A DNA stretch of 10,426 nt, from positions 1 through 10,426 of the forward strand of contig DAIOGK010000049.1 of the NCBI GenBank assembly GCA_036745275.1. Direction: 5' to 3'. Positions 1-6,084 of the stretch are shown in pieces. The notes under the pieces are model-generated. The model saw only the letters and a list, made by a program, of their open reading frames with translations. It ran no database searches and was not told where the DNA came from. A program made the position numbers and the translations under genes. Every line of letters starts with the position of its first letter. Within the stretch, counting starts at the first letter, position 1. The DNA comes from JAIUNP01 sp020161975. Lineage in GTDB: Bacteria > Pseudomonadota > Alphaproteobacteria > Rhizobiales > Beijerinckiaceae.

Positions 1-51
1 ATTGAACTCTACGATTTGGCGCAGGTCGGCACTCAGGTGCTGCTGATCTGA
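1..51 (+). CDS. Possible C-terminal end of an unidentified protein (partial)
   Basis: Frame 1 is open from the first base to a TGA at 49-51 and would encode 16 residues, IELYDLAQVGTQVLLI. The other two plus-strand frames close sooner or look less protein-like. If real, it is the 3' end of a gene that lies mostly outside the window and converges on mntH. Sixteen residues are too few to name a family, and an open frame this short can occur by chance. Confidence 0.25.
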   Translation: MELYDLAQVGTQVLLI

Positions 52-136
52 TTTCGTTGCACGGCCACACCCTTGGACTTCAAGCAGGACGCCGTGACTG
101 GTTTCACCTTCTGTATCCGAATTGAAGTGGCTGGGG

Positions 137-1462
137 TCAGCTCAGCAGAACGGTCGACAGCAGGTTCACGTTCAGCACGATGATCACGGCCGCAATCAAC
201 CAACAGAGGCCGGTCAGCCAGCGGGGTGCGACCAGTTCGCCCATCTTGGCGCGGCTGGCGGTGAACATCACCAAGGGAACGATGGCGAAGGGAAGCTGGA
301 ATGACAGCACCACCTGGCTCAGGATCAAAAGCTCACCCACGCCTCCGCTGCCGTAAAGCAGGATCACGAAGATCGCCGGGATGATGGCAAGGCCCCGGGT
401 GATCAGCCGCCGCGCCCACGGGGCGATGCGCAGGTTGATGAAACCTTCCATCACGATCTGTCCGGCCATGGTGGCGGTGACAGTAGAGTTCAAGCCAGCG
501 CACAAGAGCGCCACGCCGAACAGGACCGGCGCGAGCGACGAACCGAGCAAGGGCTCAAGCAACAGATGCGCCTTGTCAATTTCGGCTACGTCGTTTTGCC
601 CCACGGTGTAGAAGGCAGCAGCGGCCAGGATCAGGATCGATGCATTGATCGTCAGCGCGAACATCAGTGCGATGGTGCTGTCCCAAGTCGCCAACCTCAG
701 CGCCTCGCGCTTCGAGGGCAGATCAAGCCCGAAGGCGCGAGTCTGCACGATGCCCGAATGCAGGTATAGGTTATGTGGCATGACCGTCGCCCCGATAATG
801 CCAAGCGCCAGGTAAAGCATCGTCGGGTTGTTGAAAATCTCGCGGCTTGGGGCAAAGCCTGCGATGACTTCGCCCCAGACCGGGTCGGCCTGCGCGATCA
901 GCACGACAAAACAGGCGGCGATCAGCGCCATTAGCGAGATGATCAGCGCCTCGATCCAGCGAAAGCCCTTGTTCTGTAGCCACAATATCAGGAACACGTC
1001 GGCGGCGGTGATGAAGATGCCGATTTCCAGCGGAATGCCGAAGAGCAGATTCAGGCCGATGGCTGTCCCGATCACCTCGGCCAGGTCGGTTGCGATGATC
1101 GCCAGTTCGGCAAATATCCAGAGTGGGACCGACATCCATTTCGGGAAGGCATCGCGGCAGGCCTGCGCCAGATCGCGGCCCGAGGCGACCGCCAGCCGGG
1201 CGCACAGCGACTGCAGCAGGATCGCCATGATGTTCGACAAAAGCGCGACGAAGAGGAGCGTGTAGCCGAAGGCCGCCCCACCCGCCAGCGAGGTCGCCCA
1301 GTTGCCGGGGTCCATGTAGCCCACCGCCACCAGATATCCGGGGCCGATGAAGGCCAAGAAGCGGCGGAACCGGCTGGTGCCACCGTTGCCGACCGCGATG
1401 GTGCGGAAAACTTCGGAAAGCGACGGCGTTTCGCTTTCCTGCCGCCAGGCATTGGTCGTCAT
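137..1462 (-). CDS. mntH: Nramp-family divalent metal (Mn2+) transporter MntH
   Basis: Inner-membrane, proton-coupled importer of Mn2+ (also Fe2+) of the Nramp/SLC11 family, 441 residues with about 11 hydrophobic segments. The diagnostic metal-site motifs are present: DPGN in the first helix (residues 51-54, context GYMDPGNWATS) and MPH in helix 6 (residues 228-230, context MPHNLYLHS). The start is chosen at ATG 1460-1462 (protein MTTNAWRQE), which has a GAAGAG purine stretch just upstream and gives the usual family N-terminus. The frame is also open to an ATG at 1508-1510 and a TTG at 1529-1531, but these lack a ribosome site, and the TTG sits inside the likely promoter/operator. Divergent from the regulator gene mntR, which supports manganese as the substrate. 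Expected to be repressed by MntR with Mn2+. Family assignment is very safe; the exact start is less so. Confidence 0.95.
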   Translation of the reverse strand: MTTNAWRQESETPSLSEVFRTIAVGNGGTSRFRRFLAFIGPGYLVAVGYMDPGNWATSLAGGAAFGYTLLFVALLSNIMAILLQSLCARLAVASGRDLAQACRDAFPKWMSVPLWIFAELAIIATDLAEVIGTAIGLNLLFGIPLEIGIFITAADVFLILWLQNKGFRWIEALIISLMALIAACFVVLIAQADPVWGEVIAGFAPSREIFNNPTMLYLALGIIGATVMPHNLYLHSGIVQTRAFGLDLPSKREALRLATWDSTIALMFALTINASILILAAAAFYTVGQNDVAEIDKAHLLLEPLLGSSLAPVLFGVALLCAGLNSTVTATMAGQIVMEGFINLRIAPWARRLITRGLAIIPAIFVILLYGSGGVGELLILSQVVLSFQLPFAIVPLVMFTASRAKMGELVAPRWLTGLCWLIAAVIIVLNVNLLSTVLLS

Positions 1463-1510
1463 GGCTCTTCGCACTCCCGGCTTGATCACGCCCAACAAGA
1501 CGCGGCGCAT

Positions 1511-1532
1511 AAAGTTAGACAAGGCTAACAAT
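1511..1532. promoter_or_regulatory. Probable MntR operator in the mntH-mntR intergenic region
   Basis: A perfect inverted repeat GTTAG-ACAAGG-CTAAC spans 1514-1529, flanked by AAA on the left. Layout and centre resemble the known enterobacterial MntR box (AAACATAG...CTATGTTT around an AAAGG-like core), as recalled from the family. It covers the expected -10/start region of the mntH promoter, where a Mn-loaded repressor would block transcription. It could also autoregulate mntR, whose ATG lies 52 bases to the right. The repeat is directly visible; its binding by MntR is inferred. Confidence 0.7.
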
Positions 1533-1556
1533 CTGCGCCGCTCCTTTACTTGTCAA
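1528..1556 (-). promoter_or_regulatory. Candidate mntH promoter
   Basis: On the minus strand a perfect -35 hexamer TTGACA (1551-1556) is followed after 17 bases by GATTGT (1528-1533), a weak -10. The predicted start of transcription, near 1521, falls inside the inverted repeat, which fits repression by MntR. The -35 is convincing; the -10 is poor. Confidence 0.5.
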
Positions 1557-1580
1557 TCCATCCCGTGCGACACTGAACGG

Positions 1581-2042
1581 ATGACAGAGTTCGATCCTGC
1601 ACTCCAAGCCACCTCGGATGACCGGCCTGCAGATCTGCGCGCCGGGGCGTTTCAAGGTGTGCGCGAAGCCCGACGCAATGAACTGGCCGAGGACTATGTC
1701 GAACTGATCGCCGAACTGATCCACGATCAGGGCGAGGCGCGCCCGGTGGACATCGCCGCCCGGCTTGGCGTGAAGGTGCCGACCGTGAGCAAGACCCTGG
1801 ACCGTCTCGCGCGCGAGGGGCTGATCACCCGCGCGAAGTATCGGTCGGTCTTTCTGACAGAGGCGGGCCGCGCACTGGCCAAGGAATGCCGGCGGCGGCA
1901 CGAGATCGTCTTTCGCTTTCTGATCAGCCTCGGCCTTGACCCCGAGACAGCGGAACGCGATGCCGAAGGCATCGAGCACCATGTCAGCGAGCGGACGCTG
2001 GCGCTCTTCGCTGCCTTCGAGCGTTTGTCCTCGACTACCTAA
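1581..2042 (+). CDS. mntR: DtxR/MntR-family manganese-responsive transcriptional regulator
   Basis: Metalloregulator of 153 residues, the usual length for E. coli-type MntR. The N-terminal half is a winged helix-turn-helix (about residues 35-95: DIAARLGVKVPTVSKTLDRLAREGL then a wing ending in LTEAGRALA). The second half is the metal-binding/dimerisation domain, with RRRHEIVFRFL and then AEGIEHHVSERTL, where His and Glu residues occupy the usual Mn ligand positions. There is no C-terminal SH3-like domain, as in MntR rather than DtxR. The start is ATG 1581-1583; the frame is open further upstream into the divergent mntH region, but that extension is not family-like. Divergent from mntH, so it most likely represses that gene when Mn2+ is sufficient. 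Its stop lies 14 bases from that of the convergent SCO gene. Confidence 0.92.
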   Translation: MTEFDPALQATSDDRPADLRAGAFQGVREARRNELAEDYVELIAELIHDQGEARPVDIAARLGVKVPTVSKTLDRLAREGLITRAKYRSVFLTEAGRALAKECRRRHEIVFRFLISLGLDPETAERDAEGIEHHVSERTLALFAAFERLSSTT

Positions 2043-2056
2043 ATGCGTGTTCGCTG

Positions 2057-2680
2057 TCAGCTTTGGCCGGCAGCATCGACAAAGCAGGCCACCGTATCAG
2101 CAATACCTTGCGGCGTGTCTTCACGTCTGAAGAACTGGACGAAGCCCTCCTTCGGCAGGACAAGGTAGGTAAAGGTGGAATGGTCCATCAGGTAGTATTC
2201 GTCTCCCGTGTCCTGTTTTTTGTAGAACGTCTTGTAGGCTTTGGACGCTACCGACACCTGTTCCTGACTGCCCGTCAGACCGATCATCCCCGGATGGAAG
2301 AAATCGGTAAACTCCTTGACCCGATCTACATCGTCGCGCTCCGGGTCAATCGTAATGAATACCCCTTGGGCATCAACGCCGCGTTCCGTCAGCAGATCTA
2401 TGGCCTCGGCATTTCGTGCACTGTCGGTCGGGCACACATCCGGGCAAAAGGTATAGCCGAAATAAACTAGCGAGGGCTTGGTCAGAACCTCCGCCTCGGT
2501 CACGGTTGCCCCGGTCTCGTCAACCAGTGTGAACGGTCCGCCGATGGTTGCACCTGCGACCGAAGATGTGCTGCAAGCCGCAAAACGGTCTGTGCTGGGT
2601 TGCAGGAACTTCCAAGCAGCGGCCCCGGCAAGTGCCGCGACCCCGGCTGATGCAACCACGAAAAGCGATATCTTGTTCAT
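2057..2680 (-). CDS. SCO1/SenC-family copper chaperone (thioredoxin fold)
   Basis: Membrane-anchored periplasmic protein of 207 residues that delivers copper to the CuA site of cytochrome c oxidase or helps keep its cysteines reduced. Residues 1-25 form an N-terminal hydrophobic anchor (MNKISLFVVASAGVAALAG). The SCO copper site is intact: CPDVC (Cys79 and Cys83, context YTFCPDVCPT) and the distal His167 (context LMDHSTFTYL). The segment FITIDPERDD is also typical. An extra Cys36 follows the anchor. The start ATG is preceded by GGAG with 8 bases of spacing. It is the last gene of a minus-strand set after PCuAC, separated by a stem-loop, and the two families are common partners in oxidase copper loading. 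Confidence 0.93.
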   Translation of the reverse strand: MNKISLFVVASAGVAALAGAAAWKFLQPSTDRFAACSTSSVAGATIGGPFTLVDETGATVTEAEVLTKPSLVYFGYTFCPDVCPTDSARNAEAIDLLTERGVDAQGVFITIDPERDDVDRVKEFTDFFHPGMIGLTGSQEQVSVASKAYKTFYKKQDTGDEYYLMDHSTFTYLVLPKEGFVQFFRREDTPQGIADTVACFVDAAGQS

Positions 2681-2698
2681 ACGACAATCTCCAATGAG

Positions 2699-2735
2699 AG
2701 GCGCCGCGCGCAGACATCTGCCGGGCGCGGCGCTT
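2699..2735 (-). other. Strong stem-loop between the PCuAC and SCO genes
   Basis: A perfect 9-base-pair GC stem pairs GCGCCGCGC (2701-2709) with GCGCGGCGC (2725-2733). A second inner stem (GCAG 2710-2713 with CTGC 2718-2721) continues it. It starts 6 bases after the PCuAC stop codon and ends about 20 bases before the SCO ATG. On the transcribed strand no T-run follows, so it is unlikely to be a complete intrinsic terminator. A 3'-end stabiliser or processing hairpin that raises PCuAC over SCO, or partial attenuation, fits better. The structure is directly visible; the role is inferred. Confidence 0.75.
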
Positions 2736-2739
2736 GAAA

Positions 2740-3231
2740 TCAGTTTGACGGAGCGGCGTTGTGGTCGCCGTGTTTCATGGTCATGCCTTCAGGGCGCTTT
2801 TCTACCTTGAACACGACCGCCAGATCGCCTGCTTTTTCGAAGACCAACGTCGCAGGAACCTCTTCGCCTTCCGTCAACTGCCGGCCATCCAGACCCATGA
2901 ACATCACGTGAAAGCCGCCGGGTTGCAGCGTAACGGTCTGGCCCGGGGCGATCTCGATTGCCTCGACAGGCAGCATTTGCGCGACGCCGTCTTTCTCGAC
3001 TGTCTGATGGATCTCGACTTTCGGAAAGTCTGCCCGAACGGCGATCAGGCGGTCGAGTTCATCTCCAGTGTTGGTGATAGACATGAACCCGCCACCCGTC
3101 ATTGCCATGGGCGCAGTTTCAAAGGCCATGGGATGATCCACGGTCAGATCGCCCGCCTTGAACTCGTGTGCCATCAGGTTGGAGGACATGAGGCAGAATG
3201 CGGCTGCCGCCGCAATAACGTTGAATTTCAT
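2740..3231 (-). CDS. PCuAC-family periplasmic copper chaperone (DUF461)
   Basis: Periplasmic Cu(I) chaperone of 163 residues that passes copper toward cytochrome oxidase assembly, often with SCO. A Sec signal peptide occupies residues 1-21 (MKFNVIAAAAAFCLMSSNLMA, cut before His22). The copper motif H-x10-M-x21-H-x-M is exact: His75, Met86, His108, Met110. The tail (residues 149-163) has further Met and His (MTMKHGDH), which may be an additional copper site. The start is ATG 3229-3231 because an AAGGA ribosome site lies 8 bases upstream and the signal peptide follows directly; the frame is open upstream to 3462 but that part overlaps the preceding gene and is not family-like. It lies 68 bases downstream of the DUF2946-like ORF and 59 bases upstream of SCO. 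Confidence 0.93.
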   Translation of the reverse strand: MKFNVIAAAAAFCLMSSNLMAHEFKAGDLTVDHPMAFETAPMAMTGGGFMSITNTGDELDRLIAVRADFPKVEIHQTVEKDGVAQMLPVEAIEIAPGQTVTLQPGGFHVMFMGLDGRQLTEGEEVPATLVFEKAGDLAVVFKVEKRPEGMTMKHGDHNAAPSN

Positions 3232-3255
3232 CTCGGTTTTCCTTGGTTGCGTGCC

Positions 3256-3299
3256 ACATTCGAAAGGATGCGGCCTTGTGATCGGAATGAATGTTTCGA
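3256..3299 (-). promoter_or_regulatory. Competing short inverted repeats ahead of the PCuAC gene
   Basis: The gap between the DUF2946-like stop and the PCuAC ribosome site holds two overlapping pairings. TCGAAA at 3260-3265 can pair with TTTCGA at 3294-3299, and ACATTC at 3256-3261 with GAATGT at 3289-3294. The arm order makes them mutually exclusive, as in a switch or pseudoknot. Each is only 6 base pairs, so this is weak evidence on its own; the position after a putative copper-sensing leader ORF is why it is listed. Confidence 0.3.
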
Positions 3300-3689
3300 T
3301 CAGGCAAACAAGGGTGGACCACGGGCCGGGGCCGGAAGGCCAGGAAACGACCGAACAAAGGGGGTGGTCGGTGGGCGAAACACGGTCTGGATGAACGACA
3401 CGCGACGGGGCATCGCCGCACAGACGTTTTGTGGAACCAAAGTCAGATCTGGCAGGCGACAAGCATCACAGGACGCAGAATCCGGATGCGGAAATTCGCC
3501 ATCGCGGCATAGATCTTCGAAAGAACCGCCAGCCGAGATGAATTGGGCAAAAGTCGCTTCGGTCTGCGCGAAGGTGACCAAGGCTGCCCGCCTTGCCGTG
3601 GCACCAAAAACCAATGACAACGCGACGACGAGCGCGACAAAGATTGCCGTCGGGCGAATGGTTTTTGTTGTGTTATACCCTGACCGCAT
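3300..3689 (-). CDS. DUF2946-like small protein, possible copper-sensing upstream ORF
   Basis: A 129-residue protein beginning with a short basic stretch and a hydrophobic segment (about residues 14-30, AIFVALVVALSLVFGA), suggesting membrane insertion or export. The middle carries Cys61, His68, a CxxC (Cys74 and Cys77, context SCDACRLPD) and Cys90. The C-terminus is rich in proline and arginine and ends PAPARGPPLFA, with Arg123-Gly-Pro-Pro126 three residues from the end. This matches the plan of DUF2946 proteins. Family members CruR (B. pertussis) and CutF (R. capsulatus) are known as copper-responsive upstream ORFs in which the Cys motif and a C-terminal Pro motif control the next gene. The next gene here is the PCuAC chaperone. 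The start at ATG 3687-3689 has only a weak ribosome site, and a stop lies 17 codons upstream in frame. Family call moderate; regulatory role inferred. It could instead be a simple periplasmic copper-binding protein. Confidence 0.65.
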   Translation of the reverse strand: MRSGYNTTKTIRPTAIFVALVVALSLVFGATARRAALVTFAQTEATFAQFISAGGSFEDLCRDGEFPHPDSASCDACRLPDLTLVPQNVCAAMPRRVSFIQTVFRPPTTPFVRSFPGLPAPARGPPLFA

Positions 3690-3732
3690 GGTGAAGGCGT
3701 TAGTCTCAGTTTGCAGGAAAGTCCATGTGCTC

Positions 3733-3748
3733 CCTTGTCGCTACAAGG
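3733..3748. promoter_or_regulatory. Perfect inverted repeat upstream of the copper gene set
   Basis: CCTTGT-CGCT-ACAAGG is a 6-base-pair perfect inverted repeat in the 75-base gap between dsbA-like and DUF2946-like genes. The half-sites resemble those of copper-sensing MerR proteins (CueR/HmrR type, CCTT...AAGG). The dyad is about 3 bases shorter than usual for that family, and the best -35/-10 pair around it (TCGAAC, 19 bases, ACATGG) is poor. It may be an operator or a small hairpin that separates the two gene sets. Confidence 0.35.
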
Positions 3749-3764
3749 TTCGACTCATTGAGAA

Positions 3765-4424
3765 CTACGCGTTTTCAACCGCGAACCGCACATCGGCGAT
3801 CAGGCTGTCGGCGCTGAAGTTCTCCAACCGCTTGCCATTGAGGAAGAAGGTCGGCGTCTGGCGGATAGCCAAGGCTTCCACGTCGGCCGCATCCTGATTC
3901 AGAATGCCCGTGATCCCCGGGAAGAACTGGTCCGTCTCGGCCTTTTCGAGATCGAGGCCCGCAGCCCCGGCAATCTCCCAGGCAACATCCATCTCGGGCG
4001 AGCCATGAACGGCCCAGCCAGGCTGCTGCTCCAGAAGCGCGTCCAGCACCGGCTCGAACTTGTCCTGCATTCGGGCGGCCTCGAGGATGCGCACAGCCTC
4101 GTCCGAGCCTTCGTGAAAGACGGTGTAGCGCAGCACGACGCGGACCTGTGTGGGAAACTGCCGCCGGATTTCCTGCACCACCGGGTGGTAGGCACGGCAG
4201 GCCTCGCAGGAGGGGTCAAAGAATTCAACCAGTGTGACGGGCGCATCTGCGGGGCCGAAGCTGGGGGAATAGTCACGGACCAACAGTGCCTGATCCTCGG
4301 TTGGCGTGGCGGCGGCCACCGCCTCTGCCTCGGCCGCGCGGCGACGGTTCAGGACGATGGCGCCGCCTGCGAAGGCGGCAAGCCCGAGTGCAGAGGCCCC
4401 GATCAGAAGAGTGCGGCGGTTCAT
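3765..4424 (-). CDS. DsbA-family thiol:disulfide oxidoreductase
   Basis: Periplasmic thioredoxin-fold protein of 219 residues that introduces or shuffles disulfides in exported proteins. The N-terminus carries a hydrophobic signal or anchor after a twin-arginine pair (MNRRTLLIGASALGLAAFAGG, residues 1-21), followed by NRRR at 26-29. The active site is CEAC (Cys73-Cys76, context FFDPSCEACRAYHP). The cis-proline loop is TPTFF with Pro191. The insert between these is helical, as in DsbA/DsbG-like Thioredoxin_4 proteins. Its ATG overlaps the dsbB stop by 4 bases (4421-4424, ATGA on the minus strand), so the two are translationally coupled and it is most likely the partner oxidised by that DsbB. 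Whether it is the main DsbA or a dedicated one for metal proteins cannot be told. Confidence 0.9.
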   Translation of the reverse strand: MNRRTLLIGASALGLAAFAGGAIVLNRRRAAEAEAVAAATPTEDQALLVRDYSPSFGPADAPVTLVEFFDPSCEACRAYHPVVQEIRRQFPTQVRVVLRYTVFHEGSDEAVRILEAARMQDKFEPVLDALLEQQPGWAVHGSPEMDVAWEIAGAAGLDLEKAETDQFFPGITGILNQDAADVEALAIRQTPTFFLNGKRLENFSADSLIADVRFAVENA

Positions 4425-4834
4425 GGGCGGTGTCCTTTCGGCAAGAGGAGACAGGCAAGGATCGCCGCGAAGGCGACCGCAGAAAGATAGGGGATCGGCA
4501 GGCCAAGGATCATCTGCGCCTCGCCGGTGCAGGAAGGGCCATTCTCGGTGCAGGGCACGATTGGCGCGGGCAGGACGCCGACGTAAAGCCCCGAATGCCA
4601 GGCCGCAAGCGCCAGCCCGGACAGGACCAGCGGCAAGGCGTAGGCGCGCGCCATGCCATCGCCGCGCCAGAGTGAAAGGCCAAGGATCGGCACCAAGGGG
4701 AACATGGCGATGCGCTGATACCAGCAGAGTGTGCAGGGCATCTGGCCCAGCACCTCACCGATGAAGAGCGCGCCAAGCGTGGCCGCCAGTGCGATCAGGA
4801 AGGCGGCGGTCAGGGCAAGGTCGTCACGCGACAT
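4421..4834 (-). CDS. dsbB: Disulfide bond formation protein DsbB
   Basis: Inner-membrane quinone reductase that re-oxidises DsbA. The 137-residue protein has four hydrophobic segments. The first periplasmic pair is CTLC (Cys34 and Cys37, context MPCTLCWYQRIAMFP), and the second pair is Cys95 and Cys102 (context VPCTENGPSCTGEAQM); both pairs are needed for electron flow. The Arg41 after the first pair is the conserved quinone-site arginine position. The start is ATG 4832-4834; the frame is open to 4897, but that would run into the lspA coding region and add a non-family N-terminus. The chosen start leaves a 10-base gap after the lspA stop. The ribosome site is weak, so coupling to lspA translation is likely. 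Confidence 0.92.
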   Translation of the reverse strand: MSRDDLALTAAFLIALAATLGALFIGEVLGQMPCTLCWYQRIAMFPLVPILGLSLWRGDGMARAYALPLVLSGLALAAWHSGLYVGVLPAPIVPCTENGPSCTGEAQMILGLPIPYLSAVAFAAILACLLLPKGHRP

Positions 4835-4844
4835 GCTCTGCGGG

Positions 4845-5327
4845 TCAGCTTTGGTCAAGAACCGGCTCCTTGCGACGAAGGGGAAGCGAGGCGGCAAGGA
4901 TCAGGACCGCGCCGAGAGTGATCGCAATATCGGCGACGTTGAACGTGGGCCAGTGCCAGTCGCGCCAGTAAAGATCAAGGAAATCGGTCACGGCACCCTG
5001 CCGCACCCTGTCGATGATGTTGCCAAGCGCCCCGCCCACGACCAACGCAAAACCTGCCCGTTCCAGCGCGTGCTGCGCCCGGAACGCTATGACGGCGAAG
5101 GCTAGAGTCAGCGCGCCCGTCAGCGCCGCCATCAGGAGCGGCTTGCCCGCCATGAACCCGCCCATCATGCCGAAGCTCGCGCCTTCGTTGAACCCGAGGG
5201 TGAGGTTGAAGCTCGGAAGGACCGGCACCGCAGTCCCTTGCGAGAGCAGCGACAGCGCCGCGGACTTGGTCAATTGGTCCACCAACATTGTGACGGCGAT
5301 CAGGAAAATGAGCATAGTGCGAGTCAT
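4845..5327 (-). CDS. lspA: Signal peptidase II (prolipoprotein signal peptidase)
   Basis: Inner-membrane aspartyl protease that cleaves lipoprotein signal peptides; 160 residues, normal length, four hydrophobic segments. Family landmarks are present: DQLTK in helix 1 (residues 17-21), NEGASFGM (47-54), GNIIDR (102-107) and the two catalytic aspartates, Asp115 in VTDFLDLY and Asp133 in FNVADIAI. Its ATG overlaps the stop of the upstream methyltransferase gene by 4 bases. It is not near ileS, where the housekeeping lspA often sits. LspA homologues are known inside lead/cadmium resistance clusters (the LspA part of PbrB/PbrC), so this is probably an accessory copy belonging to the metal operon. 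The function in metal resistance is not clear. Confidence 0.94.
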   Translation of the reverse strand: MTRTMLIFLIAVTMLVDQLTKSAALSLLSQGTAVPVLPSFNLTLGFNEGASFGMMGGFMAGKPLLMAALTGALTLAFAVIAFRAQHALERAGFALVVGGALGNIIDRVRQGAVTDFLDLYWRDWHWPTFNVADIAITLGAVLILAASLPLRRKEPVLDQS

Positions 5328-5947
5328 CGCGCAGCCTTGCTATTGATGCCAAACCAGCGGGGAACCGATGCGGCGTACCGGTCATACTCTGGCCCGATGG
5401 CCGAGCTCAGGGCAGCCTCTTCCGACCGGACTTGCGTGCGTGCGGACCAGAGAAACAGGATCGGGGCCAGGACTGTCGGGAGAGAGGGCACCGCCAGAGC
5501 GACCCCCGCCAGCAGGGCCGCCTGCCCGACGAAGGTCGGGTTGCGGCTGAACCGGTAAAGCCCGCCCGAGACGAGATCGCCGGTTTCGCCGCCGACCACG
5601 CCGACGCGCCAGGATGATCCCATCGACATCTGCGCGGCAAAGGCCACCATCGCGCCAAGCCCCGCGACGAAGACCCCGATTAGGCCAAGGAGGACGGCGC
5701 GCCCCTCGGTCCAAAGCGGATCGACCTTGTGGAGCGTGGGCACCGCAAGCCAAAGGAGCGGACCGAAGAAAGCGAGCGCAAAGGCCACGCGGAATCCCAT
5801 GGCGGCCAGTCGGTCGCGTCCCGTGGCGCGGGCGAACAGCCAGACCGGCCGACCGGCTGCTTGTGCGGCCATGGCGCTGCCCCAGAAGAACAGCGCCAGA
5901 TAGCCGAAGAGAAGGGCCAGCGCGGCCCAGCCGAAAGCAGAGATCAT
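5324..5947 (-). CDS. Isoprenylcysteine carboxyl methyltransferase / phospholipid methyltransferase-like membrane protein
   Basis: Integral membrane SAM-dependent methyltransferase-like protein of 207 residues with about five hydrophobic segments. The C-terminal half has the signature of the ICMT/PEMT family: GLYRFSRNPTFVG (residues 129-141), then a helix and RSEEAALSSAIGPEYDRYAASVPRW, which forms the cofactor site in relatives. The natural substrate in bacteria is unknown for most members, so no reaction is assigned. Genes of this type recur beside lspA and cation exporters in heavy-metal clusters of Proteobacteria, as here. The start ATG overlaps the stop of a small upstream ORF by 4 bases (5944-5947), and its own stop overlaps lspA by 4 bases, indicating co-translation. 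Confidence 0.85.
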   Translation of the reverse strand: MISAFGWAALALLFGYLALFFWGSAMAAQAAGRPVWLFARATGRDRLAAMGFRVAFALAFFGPLLWLAVPTLHKVDPLWTEGRAVLLGLIGVFVAGLGAMVAFAAQMSMGSSWRVGVVGGETGDLVSGGLYRFSRNPTFVGQAALLAGVALAVPSLPTVLAPILFLWSARTQVRSEEAALSSAIGPEYDRYAASVPRWFGINSKAAR

Positions 5948-6084
5948 GTGCGCAGCCCTTGGGCAGACGGCTTTCGGATGTCGTGACAGCAGGGCCGCAG
6001 TAATCCTTCTGGTCCGGGTATTTGCATGGGATGTTCAGGCATGAGTGTCGAAGGTCTTCCTGCTGGATTCGGGTTAGCTTTCAT
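5944..6084 (-). CDS. Possible 46-residue small protein between the CDF and methyltransferase genes
   Basis: The 126-base gap between the CDF and methyltransferase genes is spanned by an open frame from ATG 6082-6084 to a TGA at 5944-5946. The ATG overlaps the CDF stop by 11 bases, and the TGA shares ATGA with the methyltransferase start. An internal ATG at 6040-6042 would give 32 residues and has AGGAAG about 13 bases upstream. The product is proline-rich, with two adjacent cysteines and a histidine (context LRPCCHDIRKP) that could bind a soft metal. No family is recognised. It could be a real small protein, a leader peptide coupling translation, or chance. Confidence 0.35.
   Translation of the reverse strand: MKANPNPAGRPSTLMPEHPMQIPGPEGLLRPCCHDIRKPSAQGLRT

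Noticed and set aside
60..96. CACGGC...GCCGTG inverted repeat as a terminator at the left end
   Set aside because: Six base pairs with a 25-base loop and no T-run; too weak to call.
1463..1531. Longer mntH N-terminus starting at ATG 1510 or TTG 1531
   Set aside because: Neither has a ribosome site, both sit on or beside the promoter/operator dyad, and the extra residues do not look like the usual Nramp N-terminus.
2043..2056. Bidirectional terminator between convergent mntR and SCO genes
   Set aside because: Only 14 bases separate the stops and no convincing hairpin with T-tracts is seen there or just inside the gene ends.
3232..3462. 77-residue N-terminal extension of PCuAC
   Set aside because: It would overlap the DUF2946-like gene and put the signal peptide in the middle of the protein; ATG 3229-3231 has a good AAGGA site and a signal peptide directly after it.
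2761..3897. Long plus-strand open frame (378 codons) across PCuAC and DUF2946-like genes
   Set aside because: It runs antisense to several genes with clear motifs and ribosome sites, and its translation is Arg/Gly/His-rich low-quality sequence typical of shadow frames.
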